From Actinocatenispora sp963815125 (GTDB taxonomy: Bacteria; Actinomycetota; Actinomycetes; Mycobacteriales; Micromonosporaceae): a stretch of 64,000 nt of DNA. This document shows, piece after piece, positions 60,790 to 64,000 of this stretch (position 1 is its first letter; every line of letters begins with the position of its first letter). The stretch is taken from NCBI GenBank assembly GCA_963815125.1, contig CAWFFM010000001.1, positions 1 to 64,000 on the forward strand. The letters are read 5' to 3'. The notes beneath the pieces are model-generated. The model ran no database searches. It was not told where the DNA came from and worked only from the letters and a program-made list of their open reading frames with translations. The position numbers and the translations under genes were made by a program.

Positions 60790-61758
60790 ATGGCCGTGCA
60801 CACCGACATCGTCCGGACACCGGACCGCGTTGCCCCGACACCCGGCGGCACACCGCAATGGTTGCTGGAGAACGAGATCGGGCTCTGCCCGTGCGGCTGC
60901 GCGGGGGTCCGGCGCCGCGGCTCGTACCTGCGTAAGACCCTCAGCGGCGCCGCCGGGCTGCTGCGTCAGGTGATGTTCGCCGACGAGATGTCCGCCCGGC
61001 GCGGCCTGTTCCAACGGCTCGATCCCCGCGCGAAGATCTTCGGGGTACTGACCGTGCTGGTGGCGGCGGCGCTGCTGCGCCACATTCCCGTCCTGCTGGC
61101 CAGCTACCTGGTCGTGCTGCTGGTGGCTGTCGCGTCCCGGGTGCCGTTGGGGTTCTTCGTCAAGCGGGTCTGGCTGTTCGTGCCGATATTCACCGGTGTC
61201 GTCGTCCTGCCCGCGACGCTGTCCGTGGTGACCCCCGGGCATGTCGTCGCCACGCTGTGGCACTGGCACGGTGCGCCGGTCGGGTTCACCGAGCAGGGAC
61301 TGACCAGCGCGGGTCTGATCGTCAGCCGGGTCGCGGTGTCCATCTCGCTGGTGGTGCTGCTGACCATCACCACACCGTGGACGCGACTCCTGGCGGGCCT
61401 GCGGGTCCTTCGCGTCCCGGCATTGTTCATCCTCGTCATCGGCATGGCCTACCGGTACGTGTTCCACCTGTTGACCGTGGTGGACGAGATGTACCAGGCG
61501 CGGCAGGCACGTACTCTCGGCCGGCAGCGGCACGACGCGTCCGCCCGGGCGTTCGTGGCGGCCAGCGCGGGCGTACTGATCGGCCGCTCACACCACCTGT
61601 CCGAAGAGGTGCACCAGGCGATGGTGGCGCGCGGCTTCCGGGGTGACGCCAAGGTGCTGGACCGGTTCCGGTTCGCCGCGGTCGATCTCGTGTTCGCCGT
61701 CGGTGTCGTCCTGCTCACCGTACTGATGCTGGGAGGGGACCGGCTCCTTGGCCGATGA
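60790..61758 (+). CDS. cbiQ: ECF transporter transmembrane T component CbiQ, with N-terminal Cys cluster
   Basis: 322 residues. The CbiQ/EcfT body (about 75-322) has RLDPRAKIFGVLTVLVAAAL, VPLGFFVKRVWLFVPIFTGV, ITTPWTRLLAGLRVLRVPAL, and the coupling motifs MYQARQARTLGRQ and MVARGFRGD (the Ala-Arg-Gly signatures that contact CbiO). An N-terminal extension of about 70 residues, not found in standard CbiQ, carries LCPCGCAGVRRRG, a possible metal-binding or handing site. The gene starts 6 bp after CbiM and overlaps CbiO by 11 bp, so the three are one operon. Confidence 0.9.
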   Translation: MAVHTDIVRTPDRVAPTPGGTPQWLLENEIGLCPCGCAGVRRRGSYLRKTLSGAAGLLRQVMFADEMSARRGLFQRLDPRAKIFGVLTVLVAAALLRHIPVLLASYLVVLLVAVASRVPLGFFVKRVWLFVPIFTGVVVLPATLSVVTPGHVVATLWHWHGAPVGFTEQGLTSAGLIVSRVAVSISLVVLLTITTPWTRLLAGLRVLRVPALFILVIGMAYRYVFHLLTVVDEMYQARQARTLGRQRHDASARAFVAASAGVLIGRSHHLSEEVHQAMVARGFRGDAKVLDRFRFAAVDLVFAVGVVLLTVLMLGGDRLLGR

Positions 61759-62539
61759 GACGACGGCACCCGCGTCGGGCGAACCATTGATGAGCTGCAC
61801 CGACCTGCACTACGCCTATCTGGACAGGTACCCGGCACTGTCCGGTGTGGACCTCACGGTACGGCGCGGTGAGCGGCTCGCGCTGCTCGGCGCCAACGGC
61901 TGCGGCAAGTCCACCCTGTTGAAGGTGCTGGACGGACTGATCTTCCCGACCAAGGGGAGCTACACCGCGTTCGGTCAGCCGATCACCGAGGACGCGCTGG
62001 AGGACGAGCAGTTCTCCACCGGTTTCCGCGCCCGGGTCGGCTTCGTCTTCCAGAACTCCGACGCGCAGGTCTTCTCCCCGACCGTACGCGAGGAGATCGC
62101 GTTCGGTCCGTTGCAGCTCGGGCTGGACCGTACTGCGGTGGCCGCGCGGGTCGACGACGTACTGGGCATGCTGGGCATCGGCGAGCTGGTCGAACGGGCC
62201 CCGTTCCAGCTGTCCGGCGGGCAGAAGAAGAAGGTCGCGCTGGCCAGCGTGCTGGCGATGAACCCCGAGGTGCTGCTGTTCGACGAGCCGACCGCGGCGC
62301 TGGACCCCCGGACGGCGCTGTGGCTGACCGAGCTGATCGAGCAGCTGTCCGCCGCGGGGAAGACGGTCGTGCACGCCACCCACGACCTGGACGCGCTGCC
62401 CCGGATCGCGGACCGCTGCGTGGTGTTCGGCGAGGACCACACGCTCGTCGCCGAGGGAACGCCCGCCGAGGTGCTGTCCCGGCGGGATCTGCTGCTGTCG
62501 GTCAACCTGATCCACGACCGGACAGTGCTGCCGTCCTGA
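61748..62539 (+). CDS. cbiO: ECF transporter ATP-binding protein CbiO
   Basis: 263 residues from TTG 61748, overlapping CbiQ; a later ATG at 61790 (MSCTDLHYAY) is an alternative. Walker A GANGCGKSTLL, Q-loop VGFVFQNSDAQVFSPTV (the EcfA-type D/Q-x-Q), signature LSGGQKKKVALASVLAMNPE, Walker B VLLFDEPTAALDPRT and switch His VVHATHDLDALPRIADR. A single ATPase gene serves the complex as a homodimer, as in group I cobalt/nickel ECF systems. Confidence 0.92.
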   Translation: MADETTAPASGEPLMSCTDLHYAYLDRYPALSGVDLTVRRGERLALLGANGCGKSTLLKVLDGLIFPTKGSYTAFGQPITEDALEDEQFSTGFRARVGFVFQNSDAQVFSPTVREEIAFGPLQLGLDRTAVAARVDDVLGMLGIGELVERAPFQLSGGQKKKVALASVLAMNPEVLLFDEPTAALDPRTALWLTELIEQLSAAGKTVVHATHDLDALPRIADRCVVFGEDHTLVAEGTPAEVLSRRDLLLSVNLIHDRTVLPS

Positions 62540-62648
62540 CGATCGGGCCGTCTGACCGGCGGGCCGTGGCGGTCCGACCGGCCGCCGTCCACCGGACCGG
62601 CCGCTGTCGCCGGCCGCCGATCCAGGGACGATGTGCCAGGCTGGGGAG

Positions 62649-63059
62649 ATGGACCCGCTGGTGGTGGTGGACGCGGCCAATGTGGTCGGCTCGGTGCCGG
62701 ACGGTTGGTGGCGGGACCGGGCCGGCGCCGCGGGCCGGCTGCGGGACGGCCTCGCGCCGTTGGCCGAGCACGGCCTGCCGGTGACGCACGGCGTACCGGA
62801 CTGGGCGTCGGCCGGCCCGGTGGAGATCGTCCTGGTCGTGGAGGGTGCGGCCCGCAAGGTCGCGGCCGTGCCCGCCGTCGCGGTACTCGCGGCCGACGGC
62901 TCCGGCGACGATGCGATCGTCGATCTGGTGGCGGACCGCCTGTCCAGCTCTCCACCGGTACCGCACTGCCTGGTGATCACCGCGGACCGGGAGCTACGGG
63001 ACCGGGTACGTCGGCTCGGTGCGGCGGTTGCCGGGCCACGTACTGTCTACGATCCGTGA
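62649..63059 (+). CDS. NYN/PIN-like domain protein
   Basis: 136 residues. The compact Rossmann-like fold begins VVVDAANVVGSVPDGWW, with the first acidic residue after the hydrophobic strand as in NYN and YacP-type RNases. It has VEIVLVVEGAA, then the second acidic cluster LAADGSGDDAIVDLVADRLS and the third strand CLVITADRELRDRVRRLGAA. The four acidic residues expected for a metal-dependent nuclease are thus present. It follows CbiO by about 110 bp on the same strand but is not clearly part of that operon. Confidence 0.72.
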   Translation: MDPLVVVDAANVVGSVPDGWWRDRAGAAGRLRDGLAPLAEHGLPVTHGVPDWASAGPVEIVLVVEGAARKVAAVPAVAVLAADGSGDDAIVDLVADRLSSSPPVPHCLVITADRELRDRVRRLGAAVAGPRTVYDP

Positions 63060-63110
63060 GGTAAAAAGAACGCGGAGTATACCACTTTTTTCATCCGGTA
63101 CGGTCAGTCG

Positions 63111-63983
63111 GTGATTTTCGCTCGGCGGTACGGAATGCTGGTGGCAGCGGTGGCCATCGCGGCCCTGGCGGGCTGCGGCCCGACGCAGGACGGTGGCGGC
63201 CACGCGGCCGGTGGACCGTCCCGTACGGGACCCTCCCGCACGGCCGCGAGCGGCCCGGCACCCGCTCCGGACCCGTCTGCCGGGTCCCGTACCCCGGAGT
63301 CCGCCAGTCGTCCGCTGGCCGGCCGGGTCGTGGTGCTCGACGCCGGGCACAACGACGGGAACTTCCGGCACACCGACGAGATCAACCGGCAGGTCGATGC
63401 CGGCGGGTTCCGTAAGGAGTGCGACACCACCGGCACCGAGACCGACGCCGGTTACACCGAGGCCGCGTTCACCTTCGACGTGACGCGGCGACTTCGTACA
63501 CTGCTGCGGGCAGAGGGCGCCAAGGTCGTACTGACCCGTACCGACGACACCAGCGTCGGGCCGTGCGTGGACCGTCGGGCGGCGATCGGCAACGACGCGC
63601 ACGCAGACGCCGCGCTGTCCATCCACGCCGATGGCGGCCCCGCCGACGGACACGGCTTCCACATCATGCAGCCGACCCGGGGCACCGGGCACACCGACTC
63701 GATCGTCGCGCCGTCACACCGGCTGGCCCTGGCGCTACGTGACGCGTACCGCTCGGGCACGACCATGCCGCCGGCCGACTACATCGGCACCGACGGGATC
63801 GACCCGCGTGCCGACATGGCCGGTCTGAACCTGTCCGACGTGCCGAAGGTACTGGTCGAGTGCGGCAACATGCGTAACGGCGGTGACGCCCGGCGGCTCA
63901 CCGACGCGGCGTTCCGGCAGAAGATCGCCGCAGCGCTCGCCGTGGGTATCGGCCACTATCTGGGCGCGGCCCGGAGCCACTGA
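63111..63983 (+). CDS. N-acetylmuramoyl-L-alanine amidase (Amidase_3) lipoprotein
   Basis: 290 residues from GTG 63111. Signal and lipobox: MLVAAVAIAALAGC. A Pro/Ser/Ala-rich linker runs to about residue 68. The catalytic domain has VVVLDAGHNDGNFR (zinc His), the Glu zinc ligand in DAGYTEAAFTFDVTRRLRTL, ALSIHADGGPADGHGFHIM (second zinc His) and the catalytic Glu in VPKVLVECGNMRN. This is the layout of mycobacterial Rv3717/CwlM-type amidases, which cut the stem peptide from muramic acid. A Cys pair (C104-like in KECDTT and GPCVDRR) may form a disulfide. Confidence 0.9.
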   Translation: MIFARRYGMLVAAVAIAALAGCGPTQDGGGHAAGGPSRTGPSRTAASGPAPAPDPSAGSRTPESASRPLAGRVVVLDAGHNDGNFRHTDEINRQVDAGGFRKECDTTGTETDAGYTEAAFTFDVTRRLRTLLRAEGAKVVLTRTDDTSVGPCVDRRAAIGNDAHADAALSIHADGGPADGHGFHIMQPTRGTGHTDSIVAPSHRLALALRDAYRSGTTMPPADYIGTDGIDPRADMAGLNLSDVPKVLVECGNMRNGGDARRLTDAAFRQKIAAALAVGIGHYLGAARSH

Positions 63984-64000
63984 CCGGCGCCGGCTCAGGC

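Noticed and set aside
59566..61533. 655-codon minus-strand frame opposite cbiM and cbiQ
   Set aside because: Composition is His/Gln/Arg/Gly-rich without motifs, and the opposite strand encodes two clear family proteins.

Overview
The window is mostly a high-GC actinomycete chromosome. Supporting signs are near-universal G or C at third codon positions, GTG and TTG starts, a DUF3073 protein, a Streptomyces-type conservon, an Scr1-like XRE/DUF5753 plus DUF397 pair, a HrdB/SigB-type sigma factor and a TreX-TreY pair. A Micromonosporales member (Actinocatenispora-like) is my best guess, but this is inference from style and not from a marker gene.

Layout. 1-2,540 is mobile-element debris: the 3' part of a decayed group II intron with an intact 34-nt domain V, a truncated ISAs1 transposase, and a tyrosine recombinase whose stop codon abuts an array of TTATGYCGATA half-sites. 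2,540 to about 8,850 is a block unlike the rest: lower GC, different codon use, and five recognisable genes (LysR, a secreted carbohydrate-binding-like protein, HtrA/Do protease, EamA transporter, M20 peptidase), each broken by several frameshifts while its conserved residues persist in alternating frames. It looks acidobacterial and uncorrected, so a chimeric assembly or contamination is more likely than a real island.

From about 8,850 on, genes are intact. 10,695-14,519 holds DUF3073, a GNAT, and a tight operon of SpeD (AdoMet decarboxylase), a BpsA-type branched polyamine synthase, an FkbH-like HAD protein and an acyl carrier protein. This is the best candidate here for an undescribed pathway, joining aminopropyl chemistry to glyceryl-ACP chemistry. 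Next come a MOSC protein, a large secreted GH89 enzyme with its ROK regulator, LysR, a SnoaL-like protein, a type VII-secretion-like protein with a putative muramidase domain, and ribokinase. 24,601-28,543 is a conservon whose GTPase component has lost its P-loop; it is divergent from a ligand-binding lipoprotein.

30,047-33,245 is an ABC importer (permease, NMT1-like binding protein, ATPase) with a cupin. Then follow a PAS-GGDEF protein, two carboxypeptidase-regulatory-domain proteins (one fused to YceI), a secreted beta-propeller, an emfourin-like inhibitor, a tandem YciI/DGPF protein, the XRE/DUF397 pair, TreY and TreX (no TreZ adjacent), a DUF1023 hydrolase, and tRNA-Gly(GCC) followed by three 88-bp repeats that each contain two hairpins. 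The right part carries a TolB-like lipoprotein, a C39-like protease, an acetylxylan esterase-like enzyme, an S9 peptidase, a group 2 sigma factor, an L,D-transpeptidase, a SatP-type transporter, a FetB-type permease, a CbiMQO cobalt/nickel importer, a NYN-domain protein and a cell-wall amidase.
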